Origin: Beroe forskalii
Taxonomy: Eukaryota > Ctenophora > Nuda > Beroida > Beroidae
NCBI GenBank assembly: GCA_011033025.1
Contig: WFMF01000037.1
Span: 434,001 to 498,000 of the forward strand
DNA length: 64,000 nucleotides
Direction: 5' to 3'
Position 1 is the first letter of the stretch. Every line of letters starts with the position of its first letter. Below, in pieces: positions 1 to 14,859 of this stretch. Made by a program: the position numbers and the translations under genes. Below the pieces are notes generated by a model that was given only the letters and a program-made list of their open reading frames with translations, was not told the DNA's origin and searched no databases.

Positions 1-3000
1 CTATTGAGCCATGGAATGGTCTAAGCACTAGAACTGAGAGCATCTACCCCACTATCTAGGGAGCTGGGGTTCAAGTTGTCACTGAGCCAGTTACTCATGA
101 TACAGAGCTGCCAACATCCTCAGTAGTCAGTACTACCTTACTATTGAAGTATTTAGCACAAGTACCCTTAGTCCTCACCTGGGCTTGACAATACTACTTC
201 TTAGAAGCTCTTTGTATCTTGATATCACCTGGAAGCCACAAAGAAGAAAACCTGCAAACCTTATTGAACTAAACCGAAGATGGATCCCACGCAGCTGCAG
301 AAGAATCTCCATTCTCCAGCGCACAGAGGCAAAGTTTAAGACTTTGTGCCTATCTTATTATGCGATATTTGCTGCATTTTCAGAATTCCAGAAACTGGAG
401 AATTTCGGAAACTGGAGTGTCAGAATTTCAAGAACTGAAATCAAAATATTAAAAGTGGTCTGATTTTATTGCAAACTGTTCTCTACAGTCCTGAGATGTG
501 TTCCAGGGTACAAAGTTACAAAGATTATCCCAACCCACGGCGGGCAAAATTAGTCAAAAACAAGACCCCAAAAGTTTTGTATATAAATTTTACAAAGGTA
601 CACCCTTTAATTCAAAGAAAATTATCTTACCAACGGAACATCAAAAGTTTACAGATATACTAGGTCGAGATCTATGAGGTAATTATCATCAATTATCACG
701 CAATATGAACTAAAACTGTTAAACAGAATATTTGTTAAACCTGGAACAGCTTGTTCTAACCTGTTCAATTTACTTGTTAATGGAATATAACGTACCTTCT
801 TACCTTCTACATAGCACCTGTTCTGTACCTTGTTGATATATGCATATTTTATAAGTTATGAAGTGACATGTTATTGCCGGATAATTCATTAGGTCATATT
901 GCCTGGCACATACCTTCTGTTATCAACCTAGCTCGACTCGAAATCAAAGCAATGGTCTACAATATTATTGTGAAAAGGACGATGAAAGAGAGGTTTCTGG
1001 CTTGGACTCTATTCGGTTGAAGCAGGAGCTACAATTGTTCATACTAGGGTTACCACTTAGCCAGAAGACCCGGCTGCTGACGAACACTTCGCACTTGGCA
1101 AGTACTGGGGCTGCAGTAGCCAGCTCTTCAGTAAATAAGTGCCTCTATAAAAGGCAACATTTTCATGATTTAACAGGATGCGAACACTAAGGGATGGAAA
1201 TAGAAATATAGTTTATCGGCAGAAACTAAATAGGCGTTTTCAAAATAATATGCTAAACTTATGCAGCATAAAGAGATATTTATGTTCGACAGCTTAGACG
1301 TACCTCCTTGACCATTGCAGGTTAAGGAGCTTAAGAAAAGTCCTCATGAAATATATACATAATTTTCTTAACGATACGTATGACATTGCGACAGGAAAAC
1401 TGAGATTAAAGAGTCTTAGTGAACACAAATCCCTGCAGTTAAAGATGCCCTTGAGCTCTTTTGACAGCAAGGATAAAATGTTAAATGACTCGTAGCTATA
1501 CGGAGGCATACGCCAATAATTGTGGTACATCTCGCCCCTGAGCCATGATTCTCAACGAGTTTACACTTTAATATAACTAAGCGATTTAGCAACTTAGTTA
1601 TTGGATACGCACGAAACGAATGGGATTCCTTCCCAGCCAGCATTGATAAGCGCTCATTTTTGGGTCAGGTGTACAATTATAAACTTACATAATTACATAA
1701 GTATAAACACGTTCTTATAGGCCTACCAGAATGCGGAATCTAAAGATGACCGTACTTTACAGCGTTACTTTTCAATTTTTACATGACTGATGACATAGTT
1801 CAATGAAGCCTATATAACTGGAAGACACAAGAAGGGAAAAATTGACGAAAGACCACACGGATGATACCTCATAATGCAGCCTCCATTAATTGCAGAGAGC
1901 AGTCTGAATCCCGATTGTGTTCACTGTTGAGTTCGTTAACCCTACTGCAGCTACCAGCAATTTGCATGTCATTAACGTGTGCTTAAACATGTTTTAAAAT
2001 CAGTAAAACGCACATATTCTTATTCGAATGGCGAAAGCATGTCATACTGCAAAGCTATATGGAGACTGAAGACTAGTGGAAACGTGGAGTAAGGTTATTA
2101 ACTGCTTAACTACGCGAGTAGAAGGGGTGTAATGAAGTCACGTAGGTATTACTGATGGGGTTTAAGGGGTGCTATGAACACGTAATAGGTACGTATTTTT
2201 ATCTTCTAGCCACAGTACAGAATTGCTGTACCCTGATCAGTCCACGTCAGTTAGGTTAGTGGAAAGAAGAAGGGAAGATCATGCTAAAAATATAAGAATC
2301 ATTAGCTAATAATATGAACAAGTGAAGAATGAATGGTACTAATAATAATAAAAAATAAAATTCCAGGGGCGAAATTTAGACAAATTTTAGGTATTCAACA
2401 ACAATAAACAATGATAAATCCAAAATGTATGCCTGGTCATCACTGGCCAAATTAAAACCACAAAACAATCCGAATCTCATGAGTGATTGATTCATTCTCC
2501 CAGAGAAAAATACACCAAGGAAGACACATGTAGTAGTAGACCTTATCAGCAGGTGGTTGACAATCAACTATCTAGCGGCTCCGAATTAGTGCTAACGTTT
2601 AGTAAATTGAATTAATTGAAGTTAGTAGGGATATCAAGTGTTAGACGACGGCTCATATTATCCCACAGTCACGCATCACTGTTGGGGAAAGAACATTCGC
2701 CGAACAATTCAATAAATAATTACATAAATTAACATATTGTTTGTACCTACTACCTATCATGAATTAGTTCACTGATACCTGGCGCACATACAAAACAATA
2801 AGATGAACTTTTCAAATTCAACAATTAATATCATTTTACTGAAGGTATCCAATATCACTGCAAATCAAAGCAAATCGAATGAAAAACATTTGTTGGAAGA
2901 TCTGAAGGAGCAGTGCTTAATGTCATTGATACAATCAAGGGTAGGTAGGTAAGTTGATTTGACGAAAGGTTTCAACTTTTCCAGAGTGATGCCAGCGGTG

Positions 3001-4140
3001 CATATAATCCAATACAAATTTTTCTTTGCATCTTTATTACCTATGGTTCACATTTCGACTTTCCTAACGCTATAAAAGTCAGTGTGCCCAAAATAGCTAG
3101 ATTAAGTTAATCTAAGATTTTAACCGGCTCTCTGACTCTTTCCACACTCAAATTAAGAAATCGTCCTCAATCAGAAACTATATTAGTATATTGAAAAGAG
3201 ACGTAACATCCATTAATGTGGAAAACCCTGGCAAATTTTCAAGTTTATAAATAGAACTTGGGTCTTAAAATTAAAAGTTTGTGGAGATGGGAGAGTTGGA
3301 TGCTCTTATATAAGCCTGCACTTTTGTGCTATGGGAGTATGGGCAGTTGCCTTTTACGAGGCAAAAGCTCCACAGTGACAGGAGATAAAACTTCAATTAG
3401 GTATACTTAACTAAATATCATGCTTTGATAAAAGCTTCGTTACAGGCCACGCGGTTTGCGTGACATCTGTGCTAGCCGAAGTTTCTGCAGAAGGAACCAC
3501 CCTCACTGAGAGGTTGGGCAACTGCTGCTGAGGGAGCTCCACTACTGACAACGCTCAAGTGCAGTCTCACTGAGACAAGTCAGAAGTGGAACCAAGTGCC
3601 GAGAGTCAGGATGTCCGAACTAACCGTGTAACAATGCAGGCAGGAACTAGCAAAAACACTGAAATAAGATGTTCCCACAGAGCAGACATCGTTATATAAC
3701 AGGGGATATAAGAAGTGTTCCTGAAATGCAGATTTACAGGGGAGTAACTTGGTCCAAGAAGCTTATTCTAGACACATCAAAAGATCAATCTCGTACTATT
3801 TCTTACTGAACCGCTATTAGTTTATTAGATGAAACTAGCCATTTATTTAACACTGTCTATTCAAAGACCATTAATTAAAATGAAAACTAAGAATGAAAGG
3901 GTGTAATGCTGCGTATTTTCTTTTAATTAGACTTTGCCAGGTGTAAAGACTTCTAAAACTTATTTTTACGGAGGTATGTAAAAATCAAGTATGTTGATGA
4001 ATGATTTAATTAAAAACTGTAAAAACGGATAGTTTTAGCAAGAAATCAAGGCAAAAATTAAATATTCAGGAAAGTTTTACCATGATTACCCATTGCATGA
4101 GATAAATAAAAGGACTTTTGAAAGTCAGGATTCAACAATA
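1..4140. other. Non-coding, no feature recognised
   Basis: AT-rich sequence with only short random frames on both strands. I see no domain, splice-linked exon or clear repeat. Confidence 0.5.
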
Positions 4141-4240
4141 TTAGTATGTTGAATCAACATAGGTACTGGAAAAATGTTTTTCCATCTACGTTAGTATGCT
4201 GAATCAACATAGTAGGTACTGGAAAAACATTTTCGATCGG
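4141..4240 (+). repeat. Short tandem duplication, about 50 bp, two copies
   Basis: TTAGTATGTTGAATCAACAT with a GGTACTGGAAAAA tail occurs at 4,141 and again at 4,191, with a C for T change and a 3-base insertion in the second copy. Confidence 0.6.
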
Positions 4241-6784
4241 CTCCATTTTTACCCACTCGTCGGCTAAAAATTTCTATTTCACACTGATTAATGATGTACT
4301 AGAATCACAATCATTCGATCATTTAGGAGGGTTTTGATGGGCAGTCCCCAGGAGCCAGCGGCACTAATGAAATGGAAATAACTATGAAAATGAGTTATAC
4401 CAATCTACTGAATGATGCGTCGTACACTCACAGATGTGTACGCTTTTATAGTTATAGAGTTAAAGTTGGTTACCTCAATTGAAAGCGAGAGTCTGAAATT
4501 AAAAATTTAGAAATTGCAGTGAATACTTGAATAGTGATTCTTTAATAAAATATTTCAGCTCATTCCCACGGCCAGAACTCATAAGTGCTTGCTTTTAATT
4601 TGTTGCTTCGGAGGAAAATCAGGGCTCCGGAAGCGCAGTTCCAAGAGAGAATGCTTCGAATATCATAGTTGGATTAGGATTGATGAATCTAAAAAAATTT
4701 TCGACGAAGGCTTCAACTTGCAGTTTTACAGCTATGGAATTCAAGATCAAGACAAAATCAAAATCAGGACACACAACAACCCAGTCAGATTGTTCCGTGC
4801 CTTACGGCTTAGGATTGGAAGTGACGCATTGGCCTTATGAACTTATGCGTATACGCGTAAATTATTGCTAAATTGTTCATAATAATAGATGATCTATGGG
4901 AATTTGGTGACGATCATCGATTATTACTAATGGAATGAGAACCGTTCCACGATATGGTCTCCATGTCTCATGCATCACTGACCGTAGAGAATTATAGTTT
5001 CTGTGTTTGCTGTTTTGTCCTCGGGCATATCAGCCATTTTTCAGAATGCAGCTGAATATCGTACTGCACCGGAGAGTTGAATCTACCAATAATTACACGT
5101 GCTGCAGGCTATGCAGCTCTTGTATCAAATCACACAAATCACGTTCCAGAGTTCACACTAATAGCTGGACACGTGTGAACTGTATTAAGAGTCAAAATCC
5201 GAGCGTTTGAACTATCTTGAGAACTGACAGGTAGTACCAAGTCAAAGTGAGATCTTATGAGCTGTCAGGTACCTTGTCAAGTTAAGCTGGCCCGTGAAAA
5301 TATAAAAGTCCAAAGAGTTGATTATCTACTATCAGTATCAATAGTAGGGGTAGCAAGCCATTGATTGAGTACCTTCCTAACCATTGAAACATACTAAGAT
5401 AGAGACACAATATATACGAAAAGAACAGTCAAATTGTTTAGAAGAAATCATGTCAGTCAGCCACTGTGGAGGTTTCTTCTAATTGTATTGGCCCGCACAG
5501 ACCAGGCAAAACAAATATCATGAAGTACAGGTAGCCATTAAGACATCCAGAATCAGTTATTACAGAATTATATGCCTTATGTCGTCAAGGAATTGAACTC
5601 ATAAGAAGACAACAATTTGCAAGGTCCGCATTACCTCATTGGACTTTGTCTATGGACGATGGACATAATAATATCAGAATTAACAGCATAATTATCATAC
5701 AGCTATTGACTATGCCTATTTAACTTGACAAAGGTTCCATTTGCAAGTCTCCAAGGTATGCAGCTCCATTCTACGTCATCACATTGCCCACAATAGTGGA
5801 TATTACGTAAGTTAATAATTATCAAAATGTTTCTCGTTCTTGTTTCATTATATCTAAGGTGGTAATTGCAGGAGTGAGACCTACAGAACATCACTGCTCT
5901 GTCATTTAAGACTTTAAAATGAATTTCAAATTCGTATATTTGGGATTTGGAAAATTGTTTTTGTTTGACTTATAGGAGTCTTCAATTCATTAATCATGGA
6001 GGGAATTTACAAAAAGAAATAGCTAAAGACATTAATAAGCCATGTAGAATAAAGAATAAGCAAGCAAACCATGAGATCTTGGCTATGGTCTTGAACATAA
6101 TATATTCATATTATGCTCCCACTTATTACAGCTGTCTAAGAAATGTCAAATACTTTGAACCAGCATTTGTTGTGTCACAAAGAAAATAGAACATGCTGCA
6201 CCTTAATAAGTTTATGTCAGTTTCTGTCACAGTATGACTAAGATTATAAAAAATTATATTCAGTGGTTGTACCGGGTGTTTCAAGACATGTGCCCAAATT
6301 TGAAATCTTACTATATATAATGCGTGTTATATTTTGAGCCGATTTGGGAGAACCAAAGCAGATAGGCTTACCAAACTTTGAAAAATGGTTCAAAATGACT
6401 ATAAAATAGACTAGCTATATTTTTTTTTGTGATTTTTCCCCGTTAGGGCCTTGTTGTTTATGTTTTGTTGACTTGTGCTGCAGCGTGTTTATGCTGGTTA
6501 CATAATCGGTCATAAAATCAAAACGACTCATTGGATCTTTGCATACTTTAATGTCAAGTTTCCAACCAAATTTCAAGGTAGGTGATCAGGGGAACATGTC
6601 AACTTCTTACGTCCAGTATATTGAAAAAAAATCATCAAAATTATTCAGCTGGGATGCTTCTTGTTCTCCCACAATCGTCGCTCAAAGTTAGGACAACAGG
6701 CGTTACAAATTCAAGTAGGCAACGAAATTATTCTTTAGTCGTGTTGCAAAAGACTTTGCAATAAATCAGAAAATAATGAGAAAT

Positions 6785-7215
6785 TTTTTCGGCCACCCTG
6801 AGGGCGTGGGAGGCCACGCCCTTTTTTTCATAAAAATTAAACTTTCGAATTTTTCAAAAATTCCTTGAGAATTTTGTCGAATTATCTGAGGGGCGTGGGG
6901 AGGCCACGCCCTTTTTTCCGCAAAAATTGAACTTTCGAATTTTTTCAAAATTCCTTCGCCATCGAGTTGCTCATGATGAATAAAATTTTTGAGAATTTTG
7001 TCCGAATTATTGGGTCACCCTGAGGGGCGTGGTAGGCCACGCCCTTTTTTCGCAAAAATTAAACTTTCGAATTTTTCAAAATTCCTTCGCCATCGAGTTC
7101 CTTATGATGAATACTAATTTTTAGAAATTTGTCCGAATTATTGGGTCACTCTGAGGGGCGTGGGAGGCCACGCCCTTTTTTTCGAATTTTTTCAAAATTC
7201 CTTCGCTATGGGTTA
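6785..7215 (+). repeat. Tandem repeat with a GC-rich hairpin core, four copies
   Basis: The palindromic core GGGCGTGG-(G)AGG-CCACGCCC followed by a T run and an AAACTTTCGAATTTTTCAAA segment recurs at about 6,803, 6,892, 7,023 and 7,155. The spacing is about 90 then about 130 bases. The later copies share a CCTTCGCCATCGAGTT tail. It could fold in DNA or RNA. No coding sense. Confidence 0.7.
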
Positions 7216-8669
7216 CCGTTGGGCGCGCGGGAAGCTTTTTTTCACAGAAATTAAAGTTTCGAATTTTCCCTCCAAACTCGCACGGTCAAATCACTGTAAG
7301 GGACATGTGGCCGTTAGCTCATGCGGCTGCCATCATTCGCCGTCCGTAGGACGGGAACCGACTAGTCTTAATAATTTACTTAGTGAAGGATCAAATTAGG
7401 CGCAAACAGTTTTGAGAAGTGCCAGAAGTATAACCCCTCCATCACAACAAGGTCCAGGATGGCCACCATCAGCAATCGCGCAGATATATAAATAGCACAA
7501 GAAAACAGGGATGCATACTTTAAATGTTTCGGTTATTCGCTGCACATGACCACTGACCAATGAAATCCAAGTTTGGGGGATGTAACGCGTGATCCTAGCG
7601 CGGCTGTCAACAGACTCACGCGTATACAACCTGTGGTTATCTGATCAGTTGAGGGAGGCTTAGATGTTTACTGGTTATTGAGAATAAATACCGAAACCGA
7701 AAATATATTGATAACAAGTTTAATATCTGAATCACGCAGGTGATACTAACGCCACTTTTTTTTCTCTAAAAACGCTATTGAGAGGGAAGAGATAACCGCT
7801 ATGGACGTCGTCTGAGTGAGAAAAAGTCATAACCTGCAAGGAGAATCATTGAAATATTGAATGCCATGATTCGGGTGGGTCTACTGGGTCGCCAGGGCTA
7901 GTAATGAGATGCCGTCTTGTCTGTGACGCTGGTGGTCATGACAGTTAATAGGATGATCATTGGACGGGAAATGAACAACTGATATCAGCTACGAGGATAC
8001 TATAAATACATAAATGTTTGATGACGTCAAATCATTCTATCTGACATTAATATCAGCCTGGCAAACAGCTTTAGAATTGTCAAGCATCGATGATGATAGT
8101 TGGTCGCTCATAATAATATTATCATTATCCACTGTTCATGAATATTTGGCTAATAACAATTTAAATTTGACGCAATATTATTGCAATTCCCCGATTATTC
8201 AAATCTTTGAAATGCTGCACTGCGCCTTAGCGGCCTGAATATGACTTGGGGACAACATTATTTTATTGGTATTCTCAGTGGTAAATTTCTATTGCAACTA
8301 GCACAACCTTTCCGATTCTGCAGCAGGAAAATTTCGGTTCCAATTGCACGGCAGTGAAAAATTATGGCCATAGACGCGGACCGGACGACGGTAACCATTT
8401 AATCTCCCAGATTTCTTGTGGCACCGTTTTTGCATAAACATTCCCAAACAGGATGATCCTATGATCGACAACACTATTATGCAAATGATTCAGAATTCTT
8501 CTGTAGGTAATCCTAATTATATTCAGTCTGTGCAGTTCTGCCAGCAACTCTCAATTTATGTCAAGTTAACTGTTTCATTGGAAGATTAGTGGAACACCGC
8601 AATCATCATGGCATAGAGAAACAAATAAAAGGGCAACACGATTTCAATGGGTGCACGCCGTCAAGCTGA

Positions 8670-8975
8670 TTGTAAGATAGTATCACTCCCACAATCAAAA
8701 ATACAGTGTACGGTTCACTGACAAACATTAAAAGATTGTAAGATAGTTGCACTGTTGTAAGCACTGTAGTAAGATTGTAGCTCACTGCCCCCAAATAAAA
8801 ACACACTGCACGGTTCACTGAGACACATTGAAAGACAGAGTGGCATGATTAACGAGGCTGTATGGTAGCTGCCATACAGTATACACTTCTGTAGAATATA
8901 TAATGACATTAGTGGCAAAAAGAAAGGGGCATTATGTACTACACGGTTCATTGTCATCCAATCAACTGGAGTACT
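8670..8975 (+). repeat. Degenerate tandem repeat of about 110 bp
   Basis: The segments AGATTGTAAGATAGT and CACGGTTCACTGAGACACAT (variant TACGGTTCACTGACAAACAT) alternate about two and a half times; the last copy keeps only ACACGGTTCATTGTC. Confidence 0.5.
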
Positions 8976-8989
8976 TTGCACCACTTCGA

Positions 8990-11900
8990 AAGAGGAGGTG
9001 TCTTTACAGGATGTAGTCTGTGATTTCTGCAGTATTCATTAGCACTTCGACCCATTAGAAACACTCCTTGTTTACGATATACTGCAATGTATTGTCCTAC
9101 AAAGAATGGGGCTGCGCCCCGCCTTCTCGTTAACTATGGGGTGATCTAAGGAGAATGTAAGGAGACAGCAGACGCAACATTGTTTTAATCTTTACTAAAA
9201 ATATTGCAAATCCGGCAATAAAAATTCTCACACGCCAATTATATAACTAGTTTATATATCCCAATGAAAATTACATTATGCCCTTGAGCCCATAATTATG
9301 TCCACCCAAATAAAGTCAGACAACGTTAATAACATGGAATGTGCGCCCATTTTAAAGAGTTAATGTTGGCTAAGATTTATCCATTTTATTTTTCGGTGGC
9401 ATCTACTCTTTGACATCCAATGTAGGTACTATACTAGAATAGAATATTATAAAGTCGAATTACAACACGTTATGTCAAACTTCTCTGAAAAAGGGGTTAG
9501 AAAACTCAGGACTCTGTCACAAGCTCATGCACACAAAACTTCACAGTAACATATAAAATGCTTGGCAGCAAGGTTCAAGTTGCGCCATAAGCTGGGATTT
9601 ACCTATATCTACTGAATTAAGGTTTGCGGATGTTATTTTAGCACCGAGATACAAAAATAGGAAAGTTTGAAATGAGTAAACACAAAACATGAAACATGTA
9701 GATTGTATGTGGCCAAACTAAAGTTCGAGCTTTGCACTATCTTAGGTGCGAAAAATGCAAACAGAATTACTCTGGCAGGTGGGAAAACTTTCAATGGAAG
9801 GAATGCCGAATTCATAACTTGGTGTCCAATTAATCTAATTTGCTGAAAATGATACGAGCCCTGAACTGGGTGCGCGATGCGATTTTCCTGATGACATTCA
9901 CTCAACAATAGAACAATGCCCTGAAACATTGGCTTCCATGCTTCCTATCTGCGGGCACAAACTCTACTGAAGTACTGAGTTCATGAAATCAAGTCGGATT
10001 ACTGGCTATATTACTGAGACACTGAATCATGAATTGTGAACGGCTTACACGATAAGAAAAAGGTGCTTTTCTATACCTAAGGTAACATCTGCATAAAATT
10101 AATAAAATATATGTAAATTGGAATATACGCTGTATTGAGCTCATACCTTAATATTCCTGGTGTAAAAATCGCAAAAACTTGGGTATAAATGTTTTTGCGT
10201 TATTTTCTACAGAATCGGATTGTAAAGACAACGAGTACATACCTTTTTATAAGTAAATTAGTAAATTATGCAATTTGATTCACAGAACAAAATTATGAAC
10301 AAAACCAAGTTATAATTACAAGGGTATTATGTATACATAATTATACCGCTGTCCACTGGTCATGTGAGTGAATATGAGAAAAACAAGTATAGATTAGCCG
10401 ATGGGATACAATACCAACCGCATGGTAACTCCGGGTACTTTGGTAACAGGAGACAGGAAACGGTCTTGGCAGGTGACTCCAATGAAACCGAATGCAAGGC
10501 AAACCTCTGGCAAACAATAATAACATGCGCTGTGGTTATGCGACCAGAACAATCCTTAGAATTACTCTAACACCAGCACTCCGTGACATACAGCAATTAC
10601 CACATTCTCCTCTCGAGCTACAGTAATTACAATTATTATTGTGTTCCAGAAGCCTAGAAGCTGTTACCACTGCCATCACCAGTGCCATGTCACCACAATA
10701 CTCTTTGTTAAACTTATATAGCGTACGTTGGATACATTACAAAAATACAAATACGAAACTCGTTAGTTCTCTGCACTTTCTGGTGTAGTTTGAGCAGGGA
10801 TCAGCGCAAATATATAGTTCCAGCCGCAGTAATTCTGTCAGAAGTTGAGAGGTTGGCAGGAGCATCCCAGCAGCTGTTGACACACGCAAAACATACACGG
10901 CAATATATCCCGCAAACAAAAAGGACGCAATTACGCGTCACCAATTGAGCAACTAATTAACTGTGGAAATGACGCTCTCTCCACCGCCTGCAATTCCAGA
11001 GCTTGTCTGCGAGGGCGGTGCTGCTGACACATCCGGGCACTGAACCACAACGGAACCGCTACGTATACTGATAACAGCGCGTGGCAATACAAGAAGTTGC
11101 AAAACTAACTGCTCTGCTGCACTTATGCCGACTGCTTGTATCCCTGCCAGCAATACTGTAACCGAACTATTACCACAGCGAGGGAGATCAAGGTTCAAGT
11201 GTAAAAGTAGGTTAGTAGGAACCTACTTTGATGCAAAGTGAGGAGTGTGACTAACAAAGACAGCCTAATGTGGTCCATCACAGATGTAACATGGAATGTT
11301 GTTCAAAGATTAGCCCGGTCAGATGGGGAATGTCTGATAAAGGTTGCCAAATACTCAGTGTAATTGAAAAGAGGAGGTCAAAAGAGTGTTCATGAGTCGG
11401 AAATGTTAGAAGAAATTCAGATACTTAGCTAAAGAAAGATTCACTAAAATAACCGCGAAAGAGGGAAAACAAAATCAAACTTCTATTTAGTGCTAAATAG
11501 ACGAGGGGCGGGGGGGTGTACTGTAATAACTGCCCAGTGTCCCATTTGATAAATTTGAATATAACATACACTATATAGATTATAGAGGGACACTATCCCG
11601 CTATGTAAGCAATATTCAAAACTATCGAATGTCTTATCGCGGTGAAGTTGAAAATACTGCGAGTGTCCCTGCACGCCCGTCTGTTTGGCATTGAAGAGTA
11701 GTGACTAGTGATGATCTAGCTTGGCAGTGGAGAAGTGAGGGAGTGCTTATGTTGGACAACAAGTTGGCCAATGAATTACGAAACCTTTCATCTGAAGCGG
11801 TTCTAGTATATTAACTTATTAAACAAGCATGCGGCCTTGATCATCTCATAAAATGCACTTTCCACACGGGACACCTATATCGCATATAGATCTGTGAGAA

Positions 11901-12600
11901 TTAACAGCAATCAAATCAAAGACACCTATTGCAAGAACCCAGCAAATTTAATACAAAGGCTTTACCTCGGGGGACCTTAATAGGCTTGTTCATCAGAGAT
12001 TTGACCTTGCACACGACAGAGAAAATGTGACAATAAGAGAGATTAATCACATTCAGCTGAGATTGAATTAGTTACTTCTTCATCGCAACCGTTAGTAGTC
12101 CTCAGCTTACAGCTACGAAACAAGATTTCTTAACCTCAACTATTAAACGACATGGTTAGAAGTTAGGGTATCAAAAACCTATTTCTAATATACCTACTCC
12201 AACATCAAACATGTGTAGGTCACGACTTCTAATTAACATAAACAAAGTTGAAAATGGTTCCTGATATAGAATGCAAATATTTGAAATTTTTTGTCTCAAA
12301 TCAGTTGATAAGGAAAGAGTTCTTATACTTGTAAAAAACGGAGAACCAAATATTGCTATACTGCAAGGAGTCTTGCAGCTGCAGAGAAAAAAAAACAAAA
12401 AACAAAAAAAACTTGTCTTATCTACCAAGAATGCTTGAAATATGAAATGAATAAATCACATGGGATAATGAGATTCCATTTCCAAACATTTCATATAAGA
12501 ATTAATATAATAATAAAAGAATTAATATAATCCTTATAAAGCCTGTGCAGATGTTAGAATTCACACGTATACTTCATCTGGAGATCGGAATCTAGGGTTG
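8990..12600. other. Non-coding, no feature recognised
   Basis: Short frames only. A GGGGCTGCGCCCC palindrome at 9,108-9,120 recurs elsewhere in the window (see findings). Nothing else stands out. Confidence 0.45.
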
Positions 12601-12629
12601 TGTTGAGACGGAGTGGAGGGCGAGACTAT

Positions 12630-13070
12630 GAGAGGGAGGGTAGGAGGGAGATGAGACTGAGTGGGGAGACTAGCAGAGTGGGGGAGAGGGGAGGAGGGAA
12701 ATGAGACTGAGAGGGGAGACTAGGAGAGTGGGGGAGAGGGAAGGAGGGAGATGAGACTGAGTGGGGAGACGAGGAGAGTGGGGGAGGGGGAGGAGGGGAA
12801 TGAGACTGAGTGGGGAGACGAGGAGAGTGGGGGAGGGGAGGAGGGGAATGAGACTGAGTGGGGAGACTAGGAGAGTGGGGGAGGGGGAGGAGGGAAATGA
12901 GACTGAGTGGGGAGACTAGGAGAGTAGGGGAAAGGGAAGGAGGGAGATGAGACTGAGTGGGGAGACTAGGAGAGTGGGGAGAGAGAGGGGAGGAGGGAAA
13001 TGAGACTGAGTGGGGAGACGAGGACAGTAGGGGAGGGGAGGGGAGGAGGGAAATGAGACAGAGAGTAGAC
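12630..13070 (+). repeat. Purine-rich minisatellite, about 48-54 bp unit, about nine copies
   Basis: ATGAGACTGAGTGGGGAGAC followed by a G/A-rich filler (GAGAGTGGGGGAGG) recurs from about 12,640 to 13,060. The plus strand is almost all purine. The long Ser/Pro frame on the other strand is a by-product of the repeat. Confidence 0.85.
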
Positions 13071-13123
13071 TGGATGTCTGGATATAATAGAGATATAATA
13101 GAGACTGGAAATAAAACAAAACT

Positions 13124-13324
13124 TGATTCAAGACCATCTTGAAGTTTGCGGTCGACAGTTAATGGAGCAGAATAGATGGATTTGTTAAGAACGTTGGTAA
13201 ACGCAGCCACTTCACTCTGTCACGAGAAGATATGAGAAACTGTAGGATAGATCATGTAACTTATCAAACCATTTAGTACATAAGACACACTGCAGCTCGT
13301 AACAAAATGTCAGCAAATTAATCA
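13124..13324 (+). repeat. Direct repeat, copy 1 (about 200 bp)
   Basis: GATTCAAGACCATCTTGAAG through TGTCAGCAAATTAATCA is repeated at 13,598-13,814 with about 10-15 per cent differences and small indels. A third of a kilobase of unrelated sequence lies between the copies. Confidence 0.75.
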
Positions 13325-13597
13325 TTATGCAACTTCTAAGGAGGTTTACGCAGTGCTCCTTTATACCCATTATGCACGCTAAAACAGTACTTTAAAAAAG
13401 TGTAACTACAGTGCCAAAAAGTGGAACTACAGTTGATAATAAAACCGGCATTGCTCCCCAGTGTTCTTCAAAACGTGACCTTACTAGCAGAGGGAGAGGT
13501 GTTAAAATGAACACTGGGGTGACAGACTGGATTTCACACTGAAGGATTCAGTAGCTGCTCTTAATAGATAGCTCAAAATAGACAAACAAAAACTACA

Positions 13598-13814
13598 GAT
13601 TCAAGACCATCTTGAAGTTTCACGGTCGAAATTAGTTAATGGAGCAGAATAGATAGGATTTGTTAGTGTCGTTGGTAAACGCAGCCACTTCACTCTGTCA
13701 CTGAGAAGCTATGAGAAACTCGGCCTTCGGGATCGGTCATGTAATTATCAAACCATTTAGTACGCTCGGTGCATACACGCGGTTTGCAACAAAATGTCAG
13801 CAAATTAATCAATA
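13598..13814 (+). repeat. Direct repeat, copy 2
   Basis: Second copy of the 13,124 repeat, slightly longer through insertions (CGGCCTTCGGGATCGG replaces a shorter stretch). Confidence 0.75.
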
Positions 13815-14859
13815 AACTGCTGTAGCAGTTCACTGGACACGAGTCACCCAGCAGCCAGCTGACAGCTCAAGGCAGCGTACAAAGCTTTTTAAAGCAGAGC
13901 ACGGGGCACAGTGTCGGCAATATGAACAATATGACAGCAGGCAGATTAATTAACGACTAAATTTATACAGTTTAAGGTAGTTTTCCCACACACCTTAATA
14001 ATAGAATTTGGTTTACAGCATAGTATAAAAGTATATCGTATTATGCAGCATATAACGTCGATTTTCAATATTTTGAGTTTGGAGAAATACAGTATTAGAC
14101 CCGTGGGCTCACCGTTTAATTTTGAGAAGAGAAAAATAATTTAAGATTAAAATCATGGTTCAGCGACATTGTCAGTGATTATAATTTATATCAATCGAGC
14201 TTTGCAGGAAACAACGCAAAATAAAGAAAGTTTCACATAAAATTTTATAGGTTCCTCGTGTCATAATGGCATTCAGGATGGCAAATGAACGATTAAACTT
14301 TTGAAAAGCAGTGCTTAGTACCATCTAATTTAATAAGAATGTTGACACGCTAGATATTCCATTCCTAAAGTATTTTGGGCCGAAGGTCCTATTTATCACG
14401 TTTTGAAGCTTAGAATAGCCAAACAATGTCAATATCTAGACATTCATAAATTAACACATACAGACACTGTAGAGTGTACTAGGTATTTGTAAGATTCGAA
14501 GATTCTACGGCATAATGCTGGAGGTAATAATTGGCTATTAAAGTATTAAGCTAATATTGGCTATTGTTGAGAATTTCTTTGCTGCCTATAGCCGTAGGTA
14601 TTACAACTACAAGGCCAAATACAACTATTCAACTTGTAAATTTGTTGTTAACTTACTTCGTTAATAATTCATACTATGGACATTAAAATAGTAAAATGAT
14701 TCATGGACAATCGAGATCGGGAACAATAAGTGGGGAGGTTTGACAAATTCGGACTAAGGGAGAGTTGTATTCAGCGATAATGACGTTCATAGAAGAATCG
14801 ACTCCGATTAAAGTACCCTCTCACGCTTCCATCGGTGTCTATAATATTGAATAGATCCT

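Noticed and set aside
7300-7375. tRNA or tRNA-derived SINE (TAGCTCATGCGG looks like an A box)
   Set aside because: No B box (GGTTCGAATCC) at the right distance and no cloverleaf.
12626-13210. 194-residue minus-strand frame, Ser/Pro-rich
   Set aside because: It is the translation of the purine-rich minisatellite; the frame exists only because the unit lacks stops.
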